Shown in pieces: positions 1 to 7,436 of a stretch of DNA of 36,857 nt (position 1 is the first letter of the stretch; the number at the start of each line of letters is the position of its first letter). The DNA comes from Cytophagales bacterium (GTDB lineage: Bacteria > Bacteroidota > Bacteroidia > Cytophagales > Cyclobacteriaceae), in the NCBI GenBank assembly GCA_013298505.1, contig JAAFHY010000026.1, positions 1 to 36,857 on the forward strand. Reading direction: 5' to 3'. Both the position numbers and the translations under genes were made by a program. Below the pieces are notes generated by a model. It ran no database searches and was not told where the DNA came from. It saw only the letters and a list, made by a program, of their open reading frames with translations.

Positions 1-39
1 ACACGAAGGAGTAGTTACCAAACTTGATTAAATAACAAG

Positions 40-936
40 ATGAAGAATTTTGCATTGATAGGCGCAGCGGGCTACATCGCACCACGGCATTTACAGGCCA
101 TAAAAGATACTGGCAATAATTTAGTGGCAGCACTCGATCGGTTCGATAGCGTGGGCATCATGGATAGCTATTTTCCGAAAGCAGATTTTTTTACTGAGTT
201 CGAACGATTCGATCGGCACATCGACAAACAAAAAAGACTCGGGCAAAAAATAGATTATGTAAGCATTTGCTCGCCTAATTACCTCCACGACTCCCATATT
301 CGATTTGCCCTGCGGCATCAGGCCGATGCCATCTGCGAAAAACCATTGGTACTAAACCCTTGGAACGTAGAAGCATTAGAAGAAATTGAGCGAGAAACAG
401 GCAAGCGCGTTTACACCATTTTGCAATTACGCCTGCACCCGAATATTCAAAAATTGAAAAAAGAAATTGATGCTGCCCCAGCCGGAAAAATTTTTGATGT
501 TGATTTGAATTATATTACCTCGCGAGGCAAATGGTATTTTCATAGTTGGAAAGGAGAGGAGATAAAATCGGGAGGAATAGCCACCAACATTGGCATTCAT
601 TTTTTCGATATGTTGTTGTGGGTTTTCGGCAAGTTTAAAAATAGTGCTGTAGAAAAAAACGAAGCAGACCATGCAAAGGGTTTTCTAGAACTAGAAAAAG
701 CTCGTATCAATTGGTCGTTAAGTATAAATGAAGATCACCTGCCTGCTGAAGTGAAAAAAGCAGGCAAGCGAACATACCGCTCTTTAACGATGAATGGAAC
801 TGAAATTGAGTTTAGCGATGGCTTTACTGAATTGCACACAACCAGCTATAAAGAAATTTTGGCGGGACGAGGATTCGGCTTAACAGACGCAAAGCCATCT
901 ATTGAATTGGCGTATCAGTTAAGAGGTAAAGCGTAA
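40..936 (+). CDS. wlbA: WlbA-like sugar-nucleotide dehydrogenase (Gfo/Idh/MocA family)
   Basis: The 298-residue protein starts with an NAD-binding loop (GAAGYIAPRH, residues 8-17). It has the family's catalytic EKP motif at residues 100-102 (Lys101) and a NIGIHFFD segment at 183-190 holding the usual His/Asp pair. The GYIAPRH start and the closing segment resemble WlbA/WbpB, which oxidise C3 of UDP-N-acetylglucosaminuronic acid on the way to diacetamido-uronic acids in O-antigen. Substrate assignment rests on family resemblance; the dehydrogenase fold itself is clear. It stands 48 bp before rmlA on the same strand, which fits a surface-polysaccharide locus. The aminotransferase and acetyltransferase partners of the Wlb pathway are not in this window. 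Confidence 0.85.
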   Translation: MKNFALIGAAGYIAPRHLQAIKDTGNNLVAALDRFDSVGIMDSYFPKADFFTEFERFDRHIDKQKRLGQKIDYVSICSPNYLHDSHIRFALRHQADAICEKPLVLNPWNVEALEEIERETGKRVYTILQLRLHPNIQKLKKEIDAAPAGKIFDVDLNYITSRGKWYFHSWKGEEIKSGGIATNIGIHFFDMLLWVFGKFKNSAVEKNEADHAKGFLELEKARINWSLSINEDHLPAEVKKAGKRTYRSLTMNGTEIEFSDGFTELHTTSYKEILAGRGFGLTDAKPSIELAYQLRGKA

Positions 937-984
937 GATAATTTCAGCGATTACATGTGACAATTAGAAAGTAAATATTAACAC

Positions 985-1875
985 ATGAAAGGAATAATTT
1001 TGGCTGGAGGTTCGGGTACTAGATTATACCCTCTTACTAAATCGGTATCTAAACAGCTATTGCCGATTTACGATAAGCCCATGATCTACTACCCGCTGTC
1101 GGTATTGATGTTGGCCAACATCCGCGAAATATTGATTATCTCTACCCCTCACGATTTGCCCCTGTTTCAAAACTTGTTGGGCGATGGTGCTTCAATTGGC
1201 TTGCACATCGAGTATAAAGCTCAACCCTCACCTGATGGCTTAGCGCAAGCTTTTCTATTGGGAGAGTCTTTTCTAAATGGCAGCCCTGCGTGTTTGGTCT
1301 TGGGCGATAATATTTTTTACGGATATAATTTCTCGGCTCAATTGGAGGAGGCGAGTCGCTTGAAAAATGGAGCGGTTGTCTTTGGGTATTATGTAAACGA
1401 CCCCAACCGATATGGCGTGGTTGAGTTTGACGATGCGGGCAAAGTTATTTCCATACAAGAAAAGCCGGCCGAGCCCAAATCTAATTATGCGGTAACAGGT
1501 CTTTATTTTTACGATCACACTGTGGTAGCAAAAGCCAAAACCATAAAACCTTCGGCACGTGGTGAATTAGAAATAACAGACCTCAATAATTTGTACCTCA
1601 AAGAGGGTTCGTTAAATGTGAAGTTGTTAGGTCGGGGCATGGCTTGGTTAGATACAGGAACGCACGAGTCGATGTTAAGAGCATCTACTTTTGTTGAGTC
1701 GATCGAAGAAAGACAAGGGTTAAAGATTGCTTGCCTCGAAGAGATTGCGTTTAGAAAAGGGTATATCTCGAAAGAACAGTTGCAAGAGTTGGCACGGCCG
1801 TTATCAAAAAATCAGTATGGCCAATATCTGCTTAAGGTGCTAAATGAAAAAGTGATTCCGTTAAAAGAAAGTTAA
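985..1875 (+). CDS. rfbA: Glucose-1-phosphate thymidylyltransferase RmlA
   Basis: RmlA joins dTTP and glucose-1-phosphate to give dTDP-glucose, the first step of dTDP-deoxysugar synthesis in the cytoplasm. The 296-residue protein has the nucleotidyltransferase signature [11 protein letters not shown] at residues 8-18, followed by [17 protein letters not shown], and a LGDNIFYG motif for metal and nucleotide binding. Length matches the family (about 290). It is followed by rmlC after a few bases and then rmlB, so the three genes are almost certainly one transcript. No oddities are seen. Confidence 0.97.
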   Translation: MKGIILAGGSGTRLYPLTKSVSKQLLPIYDKPMIYYPLSVLMLANIREILIISTPHDLPLFQNLLGDGASIGLHIEYKAQPSPDGLAQAFLLGESFLNGSPACLVLGDNIFYGYNFSAQLEEASRLKNGAVVFGYYVNDPNRYGVVEFDDAGKVISIQEKPAEPKSNYAVTGLYFYDHTVVAKAKTIKPSARGELEITDLNNLYLKEGSLNVKLLGRGMAWLDTGTHESMLRASTFVESIEERQGLKIACLEEIAFRKGYISKEQLQELARPLSKNQYGQYLLKVLNEKVIPLKES

Positions 1876-1887
1876 TTTTTGTTTAGC

Positions 1888-2439
1888 ATGATGAAGCTAA
1901 TTAAGACTGAGTTTGACGATTTAGTTATTATCGAACCGAAAGTAATTGAGGATGGTAGAGGATATTTTATGGAAAGTTACCACTACGAGTTATTGAAGAA
2001 TAGTGGGATCGACATCCGGTTTATACAAGACAATCAGTCACGATCGAAGAAAGGAGTTTTGCGTGGATTGCATTTTCAAAACGCTCCGTATGCTCAAACA
2101 AAACTGATTAGAACATTATCGGGTAGCATATTAGATGTTGCTGTTGATTTGCGCAAAGGCAAAAGCACGTTTGGAAAAGCGTTTACGCTAGAACTCTCTG
2201 CCCAAAACCGGAAGCAAGTACTTGTGCCAAAAGGTTTTGCGCATGGTTTTTTGGTGCTAAGCGATGAGGCAGAGATTTTATATAAGTGCGATGAAACGTA
2301 CCATCCCGAAGCAGAAGGCGGAATTTCGTGTGCCGATACCAGCCTTGATATTGATTGGGGTGTTCCCCTTTCAGATGTTATTTTATCGTTGCGCGATCAA
2401 AGACATCCTTTATTAGCTAACGCCAACTACAAATTTTAG
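1888..2439 (+). CDS. rfbC: dTDP-4-dehydrorhamnose 3,5-epimerase RmlC
   Basis: This is the cupin-fold epimerase acting on dTDP-4-keto-6-deoxyglucose. Visible landmarks are GYFMESY near the start, RGLHFQ with the catalytic histidine, the DVAVDLRKGKSTFGK strand and the PKGFAHGFLVL segment. The protein is about 183 residues, the normal size. The frame opens with a TTG at 1879, but two ATG codons at 1888 and 1891 give the start expected for the family (MMKLIKTEF or MKLIKTEF); I chose 1888. It lies between rmlA and rmlB, with only two bases before rmlB. Confidence 0.95.
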   Translation: MMKLIKTEFDDLVIIEPKVIEDGRGYFMESYHYELLKNSGIDIRFIQDNQSRSKKGVLRGLHFQNAPYAQTKLIRTLSGSILDVAVDLRKGKSTFGKAFTLELSAQNRKQVLVPKGFAHGFLVLSDEAEILYKCDETYHPEAEGGISCADTSLDIDWGVPLSDVILSLRDQRHPLLANANYKF

Positions 2440-2441
2440 AG

Positions 2442-3452
2442 ATGAAGAATATTTTAGTTACAGGGGGTGCGGGTTTTATCGGATCGAACTTCATTCCCTA
2501 TTTGCTGGCCAAGTACCCAACATATCGAGTGATCAATTTAGATGCATTGACCTACGCAGGTACTCTCGCAAATTTGGAAGAGGTGAAAGACAGCGATCGG
2601 TACGCTTTTGTGAAGGGCGATATTTGCGATCGCTCATTCGTTGAGCAGCTGTTTTCAACCTACCAATTTGAAGGTGTCATACACTTTGCGGCCGAATCGC
2701 ACGTAGACAACTCGATCAACGGCCCTGAAGCATTTATTAAAACAAATGTATTTGGAACATTTACGCTGCTGGATGTGGCGCGCAAAAACTGGCTCGATGC
2801 CCCTTTCAAATTTAAACAAGGTGCTGCAACAAAAAGATTTTTGCACGTTTCCACCGATGAAGTTTATGGATCGTTAGGAGCAGAAGGATTATTTACGGAA
2901 AAAACACCCTATGCCCCCAACAGCCCCTATTCGGCATCGAAGGCGAGCAGTGATTTGATGGTGCGCAGTTATTTCCACACGTATGGAATAAACGTGGTTA
3001 CTACCAATTGCTCAAACAACTATGGCCCCAAGCAACACAGCGAAAAATTAATCCCAACCATTATCCGCAAAGCATTGGCCGAGCAGCCCATCCCTATTTA
3101 TGGCGATGGAAAGAATGTTCGCGATTGGTTGTTTGTTGGCGATCACTGCAGTGGAATAGACCTTGCCTTTCATTCAGGCAAAGCGGGAGAGACCTACAAC
3201 ATTGGGGGCCACAACGAGCGAAATAATAATCAAATTGCCGATAAGATTTGCTCGCTATTAGATGTGCGCAAGCCTCGAAAAAATGGCAAATCGTACAAAG
3301 AGTTGATAACTTTTGTTGAAGACCGCGCAGGGCACGACAAGCGTTACGCCATCGACCCCACTAAAATAAAAACCGAACTAGGATGGAAGCCCGCACTGGC
3401 CTTTGATGAGGGTATTCAAAAAACAATTGATTGGTACCTCAGCAGAGTTTGA
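2442..3452 (+). CDS. rfbB: dTDP-glucose 4,6-dehydratase RmlB
   Basis: RmlB is an extended short-chain dehydrogenase/reductase that converts dTDP-glucose to dTDP-4-keto-6-deoxyglucose with tightly bound NAD. The 336-residue protein begins with the Rossmann motif GGAGFIGSNF (residues 8-17), has HFAAESHVDNSI, the STDEVYG catalytic Thr-Asp-Glu segment, and the YSASKASSD motif with the active-site Tyr and Lys. It is the last gene of the rml group here. rmlD, the final reductase of L-rhamnose synthesis, is not found downstream, where a repeat-bearing gap and then a phosphoglycosyl transferase gene follow. Confidence 0.97.
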   Translation: MKNILVTGGAGFIGSNFIPYLLAKYPTYRVINLDALTYAGTLANLEEVKDSDRYAFVKGDICDRSFVEQLFSTYQFEGVIHFAAESHVDNSINGPEAFIKTNVFGTFTLLDVARKNWLDAPFKFKQGAATKRFLHVSTDEVYGSLGAEGLFTEKTPYAPNSPYSASKASSDLMVRSYFHTYGINVVTTNCSNNYGPKQHSEKLIPTIIRKALAEQPIPIYGDGKNVRDWLFVGDHCSGIDLAFHSGKAGETYNIGGHNERNNNQIADKICSLLDVRKPRKNGKSYKELITFVEDRAGHDKRYAIDPTKIKTELGWKPALAFDEGIQKTIDWYLSRV

Positions 3453-3475
3453 TGGACGTGCAAAGCAATTAATAG

Positions 3476-3581
3476 CCCTCACTCATTTAGACTTTTTAAT
3501 TCTTGATAATCTGCATGTCCCTCATCCCAAGGGAGAGGGAATGATGAATTACGTGAACTGAGCAACTGAATTGGGTGAGGG
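3476..3581. repeat. Intergenic nested inverted repeat (CCCTCA.. / ..TGAGGG)
   Basis: Outer arms at 3476-3488 and 3569-3581 pair at 11 of 13 positions. A second inner hairpin at 3518-3540 pairs TCCCTC(A)TCCC with GGGAGAGGGA across a two-base AA loop, with one bulged A. The element fills most of the gap between rmlB and the next gene. It could form a cruciform or stem-loop in RNA and may act as a transcription end for rmlB. It resembles the short palindromic intergenic repeats scattered through many bacterial genomes; copy number cannot be judged from this window. Confidence 0.6.
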
Positions 3582-3612
3582 TAATACCGCAATTTGAAGC
3601 GCCCTATTTTTT

Positions 3613-3644
3613 TTGCTTAACATCGGTTATTGATCGTACCTTTA
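3613..3644 (+). promoter_or_regulatory. Candidate Bacteroidota promoter
   Basis: A TTG at 3613-3615, a 21-base spacer and TACCTTTA at 3637-3644 match the phylum's TTG-N17-23-TAnnTTTG pattern except for the last base. It would start transcription near 3651, just ahead of the phosphoglycosyl transferase frame. This separates that gene and pheS from the rml group. It is a pattern match only. Confidence 0.4.
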
Positions 3645-3705
3645 CTTCCCTTATTTAAAAGTTAAAATTATCATACGTCTATTCCTATATACAGCAATTG
3701 CTTTT

Positions 3706-4716
3706 TTGATCTCATTCTTATTTTTTCCGGTGCTGATTAAAATATTGAGGCAATGGAAATTATACGATTCGCCCGGAGATCATAAAATTCATACTTCATT
3801 TACCCCGAGCCTGGGTGGTGTAGCTGTTTTTGTGGGAGCTCTATTTGCCCTGCTTATTTCGCTGTCGTTAAAGAATTGGATGGACTCCAAGTATTTCTTC
3901 ATCTCCATCGCCCTCATGTTTTTTATTGGCTTGCGAGACGATGTGTTGGCACTTACGCCTAAGCAAAAATTGTACAGCCAATTTCTTCCTGTTTTTTTGT
4001 TGGTGTTCCTTAATCAGGTTACGCTCAACTCTTCGTACGGATTGATCGACTTGCCGTTTATACCGCAATGGATAATCTGGGTTATATCGGTGCTTACGTT
4101 AGTGATACTTACCAACGCCTACAACCTTATTGATGGGCTTGATGGGCTAGCGGGAAGTATCGGGATTATCTGCTTAACTTTTTTTGGCCTTTGGTTTCAT
4201 TCGGTTGGCGAAGAAACACTCAGTCTTATCTCCATGACTTTTGCTGGACCACTGGTTGCTTTTTTATTTTTCAATTGGCAGCCTTCTAAAATTTTTATGG
4301 GCGATACAGGCGCATTAATGATCGGTTTCCTGCTCTCATTCATGGTCATTCGGTTTATCAATTTGAATTACGATTTACCCATCGACCATCCAGCAAAATT
4401 TCAGGCCTCTATTTCTACCGCAGTAGCCGTTGTTATCATTCCGGTGTTCGATACACTGCGGGTAATTATTCTGCGGATGCGCAAAATGCAATCGCCCTTT
4501 AAGGCTGACAAGAATCATTTGCACCACCAATTTTTGAATTTAGGTTTTTCTCATTCAAAGGCAGTTTTATTTATAGCAGCTATTAATTTGATTTTTATTA
4601 TGCTGGCTTGGCTTCTACGAAGTCAGTCAGATCGATTAATTTTGCCGCTGATTATATTCATTTGTATCATCATCAATTTTGTTCTGAAAAGAACACAAGC
4701 AGCCCGTGCTAATTAA
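3706..4716 (+). CDS. WecA/MraY-type undecaprenyl-phosphate sugar-1-phosphate transferase
   Basis: This is an integral membrane enzyme of glycosyltransferase family 4. It loads a sugar phosphate (often GlcNAc-1-P) from a UDP-sugar onto the lipid carrier, starting O-antigen or capsule synthesis. Motifs seen are GLRDDV and NLIDGLDGLAG (the Asp-rich active site), FMGDTGALMIG, and DKNHLHHQFLNLG (the HLHH loop that separates WecA-like enzymes from MraY). About ten hydrophobic helices are visible. The coordinates use the only conventional start, TTG at 3706, but this leaves a first helix of only about 14 residues. The frame is open back to 3634 with no ATG, GTG or TTG, so the true start may be a rare codon such as ATT at 3667. 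pheS begins one base after its stop. Confidence 0.9.
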   Translation: MISFLFFPVLIKILRQWKLYDSPGDHKIHTSFTPSLGGVAVFVGALFALLISLSLKNWMDSKYFFISIALMFFIGLRDDVLALTPKQKLYSQFLPVFLLVFLNQVTLNSSYGLIDLPFIPQWIIWVISVLTLVILTNAYNLIDGLDGLAGSIGIICLTFFGLWFHSVGEETLSLISMTFAGPLVAFLFFNWQPSKIFMGDTGALMIGFLLSFMVIRFINLNYDLPIDHPAKFQASISTAVAVVIIPVFDTLRVIILRMRKMQSPFKADKNHLHHQFLNLGFSHSKAVLFIAAINLIFIMLAWLLRSQSDRLILPLIIFICIIINFVLKRTQAARAN

Positions 4717-4717
4717 T

Positions 4718-5740
4718 ATGGAAGAGAGAGTAAAAAAAATTGAAGAAGAAGTAAAAGCGTTTTTGATTTCCTCGAAAGAAGATCTGGAAAATTTTCGCTT
4801 GCGATTTATTAGTAAAAAAGGAGTGGTTACTTCTCTTTTCGATGATCTCAAATTGGCTTCGGTCGATGAGAAACGAAAATTAGGTAAAGTGTTGAATGAA
4901 CTGAAGCAACTAGCCGAGGGTAAGTTTAAGTTGCTGCAAGAGACGGTTGAAAATTCAAACAGCATAGCCAGCGATCAGATTGATTTATCGCTACCCGTTG
5001 TAGCAAACAAAACAGGTAACCTTCACCCCTTAAATTTAACACGCTACCGCATCATCGAAATTTTTGAGCGGTTGGGCTTCAATGTTTCTGATGGCCCCGA
5101 AGTAGAAGATGACTGGCACAATTTTACGGCATTAAATTTTGCCGAAAACCACCCGGCTCGCGAAATGCAAGACACGTTTTTTGTTGAAAAGAATCCAGAC
5201 ATTTTATTGCGTACGCACACATCAAACGTGCAGGTGCGATTGATGAAAAATCAAAAACCACCGATTCGTTCGATCATGCCTGGTCGCGTGTATAGAAACG
5301 AAGCCATATCGGCACGTGCACATTGTTTCTTCCATCAGGTAGAAGGATTATACGTAGATAAAAACGTTGGCTTCTCTGACTTAAAGCAAACGCTTTATCA
5401 TTTTGCCAAAGAGATGTTTGGCAAAGAAACAAAAATCAGATTGCGCCCTTCTTTCTTTCCGTTTACCGAACCCAGTGCCGAGATTGACATCTCTTGTTTG
5501 ATTTGCCACGGCAAAGGTTGCAACGTGTGTAAGTACAGTGGCTGGGTAGAGATTGCTGGTTCGGGTATGGTGCACCCCGAAGTATTAAAAAATGGGGGTA
5601 TCGATCCGGAAGAATTTACCGGCTTTGCCTTCGGCATGGGCATAGAGCGCATCACCATGCTGCGTTACAGTATTAATGACCTTCGGTTGTTTTCAGAAAA
5701 TGATCTTCGCTTTTTACGACAGTTCAAATCAGTGCAATGA
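4718..5740 (+). CDS. pheS: Phenylalanyl-tRNA synthetase alpha subunit
   Basis: The alpha subunit carries the class II catalytic core that charges tRNA-Phe, working as an alpha2-beta2 tetramer with PheT. The N-terminal 90 residues form the tRNA-binding coiled coil. Then come class II motif 2 (PGRVYRNE, RAHCFFHQVEG), a Cys-rich segment SCLICHGKGCNVC typical of the bacterial subgroup, and motif 3 (FGMGIERITML) near the end. I chose the ATG at 4718, giving 340 residues. An in-frame GTG at 4706 would overlap the previous gene and adds nothing conserved. The stop overlaps the next start (ATGA), so the dehydrogenase gene is translationally coupled. pheT is not in this window. Confidence 0.97.
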   Translation: MEERVKKIEEEVKAFLISSKEDLENFRLRFISKKGVVTSLFDDLKLASVDEKRKLGKVLNELKQLAEGKFKLLQETVENSNSIASDQIDLSLPVVANKTGNLHPLNLTRYRIIEIFERLGFNVSDGPEVEDDWHNFTALNFAENHPAREMQDTFFVEKNPDILLRTHTSNVQVRLMKNQKPPIRSIMPGRVYRNEAISARAHCFFHQVEGLYVDKNVGFSDLKQTLYHFAKEMFGKETKIRLRPSFFPFTEPSAEIDISCLICHGKGCNVCKYSGWVEIAGSGMVHPEVLKNGGIDPEEFTGFAFGMGIERITMLRYSINDLRLFSENDLRFLRQFKSVQ

Positions 5741-6594
5741 TCGACTCCATTAAAACGGTGGCAGTTGTTGGTGCGGGCACAATGGGGCAAGGCATTGCAC
5801 AGGTATGCGCCATGAGCGGCTACAAAACCATGTTGTTTGATATTGACCTAACCCTTTCGCGCAAAGCGTTGGCAGCCATCCATCAAAATTTGGAAGCAGG
5901 CGTTGCAAAGGGAAAAGTGACAGTAGAAGCTAAAACAAAAACCATCGAACAACTGCATGCGGCAAGTGAACTAACAGAGCTAAAAGTAGATTTGGTAATT
6001 GAAGCAGTGGTTGAGAAGTTAGAAATCAAGCAACAACTTTTTTCACAATTAGAATCCATCAATCAAGGCCGGTGTATTTTGGCTTCCAACACATCGTCTA
6101 TTTCGATTACACAAATTGCGGCTGCGCTGAAGCAGCCAGAGCGATGTGTGGGGTTGCATTTTTTTAATCCGGCTCATTTGATGAAGTTAGTAGAAGTGGT
6201 AAACGGGGCGGCCACCGACCCCTCTGTAGTTTTGCAGGTAACGGATTTCGCAAAATCACTTTCAAAAATTACTGTGGCCACAAAAGATTCTCCAGGTTTT
6301 ATCGTTAACCGTGTGGCGCGGCATTATTATGTTGAAGCACTTAAGTTGTTGGAAGAGGGAGTTGCCGATGAGGCCACCATTGATAGCTTGATGCGTTCGG
6401 CAGGTTTTAAAATGGGGCCATTTGAATTAATGGATTTGATTGGGGTAGATGTAAACTTAGCGGTTACTACATCATTGTATAATTCATTTTATCAAGAGCA
6501 TCGGTTTAAGCCCAGCGTCATTCAACAACAAAAAGTAGCGGCTGGGCATTTGGGAAAAAAAACAGGAAAAGGGTTTTATGAGTATACTAAGTAA
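5737..6594 (+). CDS. 3-hydroxybutyryl-CoA / 3-hydroxyacyl-CoA dehydrogenase
   Basis: The NAD-dependent enzyme oxidises L-3-hydroxyacyl-CoA (or reduces acetoacetyl-CoA) in fatty acid or butanoate metabolism. The 285-residue length is that of the stand-alone enzyme. GAGTMGQGIA at residues 12-21 binds NAD; SNTSSISIT and LHFFNPAH hold the catalytic Ser/His (His141); DSPGFIVNRV, GPFELMDLIGVDV and KTGKGFYEY make up the C-terminal domain. It overlaps pheS by four bases. A REP-like repeat begins two bases after the stop. Hbd and PaaH cannot be told apart from sequence alone. Confidence 0.95.
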   Translation: MIDSIKTVAVVGAGTMGQGIAQVCAMSGYKTMLFDIDLTLSRKALAAIHQNLEAGVAKGKVTVEAKTKTIEQLHAASELTELKVDLVIEAVVEKLEIKQQLFSQLESINQGRCILASNTSSISITQIAAALKQPERCVGLHFFNPAHLMKLVEVVNGAATDPSVVLQVTDFAKSLSKITVATKDSPGFIVNRVARHYYVEALKLLEEGVADEATIDSLMRSAGFKMGPFELMDLIGVDVNLAVTTSLYNSFYQEHRFKPSVIQQQKVAAGHLGKKTGKGFYEYTK

Positions 6595-6595
6595 A

Positions 6596-6728
6596 AAGGC
6601 TACAAGCTTCAGACCTCGTGCCTCAGGCTTTTTTAGGCAAACTTCAGAAGGGATTAATTACTTTAACCTAAAATCAAATAAGCACATGAAACAGCTTGTA
6701 GCTTGCGGCTTGTGGCTTGCAGCCTTTA
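6596..6728 (+). repeat. REP-like inverted repeat, copy 1 (right arm codes for a signal peptide)
   Basis: The left arm (GGCTACAAGC, from 6598) pairs with the right arm ending near 6724 (GCTTGCAGCC). The right arm is a run of GCTTG-type units. Positions 6692-6727 match 18413-18448 in 35 of 36 bases. The pieces GGCTACAAGCTTC (6598-6610) and GCCTCAGGC (6620-6628) also recur in copy 2 at 18348-18360 and 18342-18350. The element begins directly after the stop of the dehydrogenase gene and runs into the first codons of the next gene, where it is translated as LVACGLWLAAF. Confidence 0.8.
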
Positions 6729-7096
6729 TTGTTTTTCATCAATCTGCTTATGCTCAAGCCTCTTTCGCGCCCATCAACATCAACTTAACGTACCCACAAT
6801 ACCAACGGCTAAAACTAGATGGTGGCTACCACTATATTGATGAGGGTGGCATGCAAGGGATTATTCTCTACCGACAAGATGAGTCTACCTACATTGCATA
6901 CGAGCGGTTGTGCTCGCTCGATAACGATGCGCCTGTTAGTGTAGATGGCTCGGGTTTGTTTATGAAGGGTTGTAATTCTACCTTCAACTTTTCAGATGGC
7001 TACCCAACAGGTGGGCCAATCGCAAGGCCATTAATGAAATATCGAACTTCGCTAACAGGAACTATGCTGGTGATTACGGATGAGATGGCGTATTAA
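6686..7096 (+). CDS. Secreted Rieske-fold-like protein lacking cluster histidines
   Basis: The 136-residue protein has an N-terminal signal peptide (Lys2, a hydrophobic core at about 4-15, cleavage likely after AYA-Q). The rest, especially AYERLCSL, then FMKGCNSTFNFSDG and GPIARPLMKYRTS, follows the order of a Rieske [2Fe-2S] domain (C-x-H ... C-x-x-H ... G-P-A-x-x-P-L). One Cys remains at each motif but both His are missing, so an iron-sulfur cluster is unlikely. Several Bacteroidota have small secreted proteins of this shape; their role is not known to me. The ATG at 6686 is chosen because it opens directly into the signal peptide; the frame extends upstream to 6578 inside the previous gene, which is unlikely. 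Most of the signal peptide core is encoded by repeat DNA. Confidence 0.75.
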   Translation: MKQLVACGLWLAAFIVFHQSAYAQASFAPININLTYPQYQRLKLDGGYHYIDEGGMQGIILYRQDESTYIAYERLCSLDNDAPVSVDGSGLFMKGCNSTFNFSDGYPTGGPIARPLMKYRTSLTGTMLVITDEMAY

Positions 7097-7153
7097 ATAG
7101 CTGATGCTTATTTTTTTTGTTGTTTGGTTTAAGGATGGAGCAAAATCGTTGAA

Positions 7154-7363
7154 TCATGAATTTGACCTCATTTTCTTAAAAGTCAAATAAAAAGCATACC
7201 CAAAAACTAAAGGAAGTAAAAATAAAAACAGCCTAGAATTTTCAGGCATGTCTTTAATATTGTGTGGTGATCCAGCCAAAACAGCGGCAATAAGAAAGGT
7301 CCCAACTGTTAGAATTGCAATAACCGCGCGTGTCAAGAAAATCACTAATTTATTTGTTGTCAT
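7154..7363 (-). CDS. Small two-helix membrane protein of unknown function
   Basis: I do not recognise this 69-residue protein. It has two hydrophobic segments, about residues 5-30 and 44-63, joined by a short polar loop (GSPHNIKDMPENSR), and ends in a basic tail (KKMRSNS). It lies alone on the minus strand 73 bp downstream of the ABC exporter gene and could share its transcript. The ATG start and the clear two-helix pattern support a real gene. No other coding frame competes for the stretch. Confidence 0.6.
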   Translation of the reverse strand: MTTNKLVIFLTRAVIAILTVGTFLIAAVLAGSPHNIKDMPENSRLFLFLLPLVFGYAFYLTFKKMRSNS

Positions 7364-7436
7364 AATTTTTACGGATGCCTTGGCTAGAAAAAAAAATTCC
7401 CACTAATTTAAAATTATCCGCTATTTGAAAGAGAAT

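Noticed and set aside
6578-6685. Upstream extension of the Rieske-like frame beginning inside the dehydrogenase gene
   Set aside because: The 36 extra residues are read through repeat DNA, and the ATG at 6686 leads directly into a signal peptide. I kept the similar leader at 18299 only because no internal ATG exists there.
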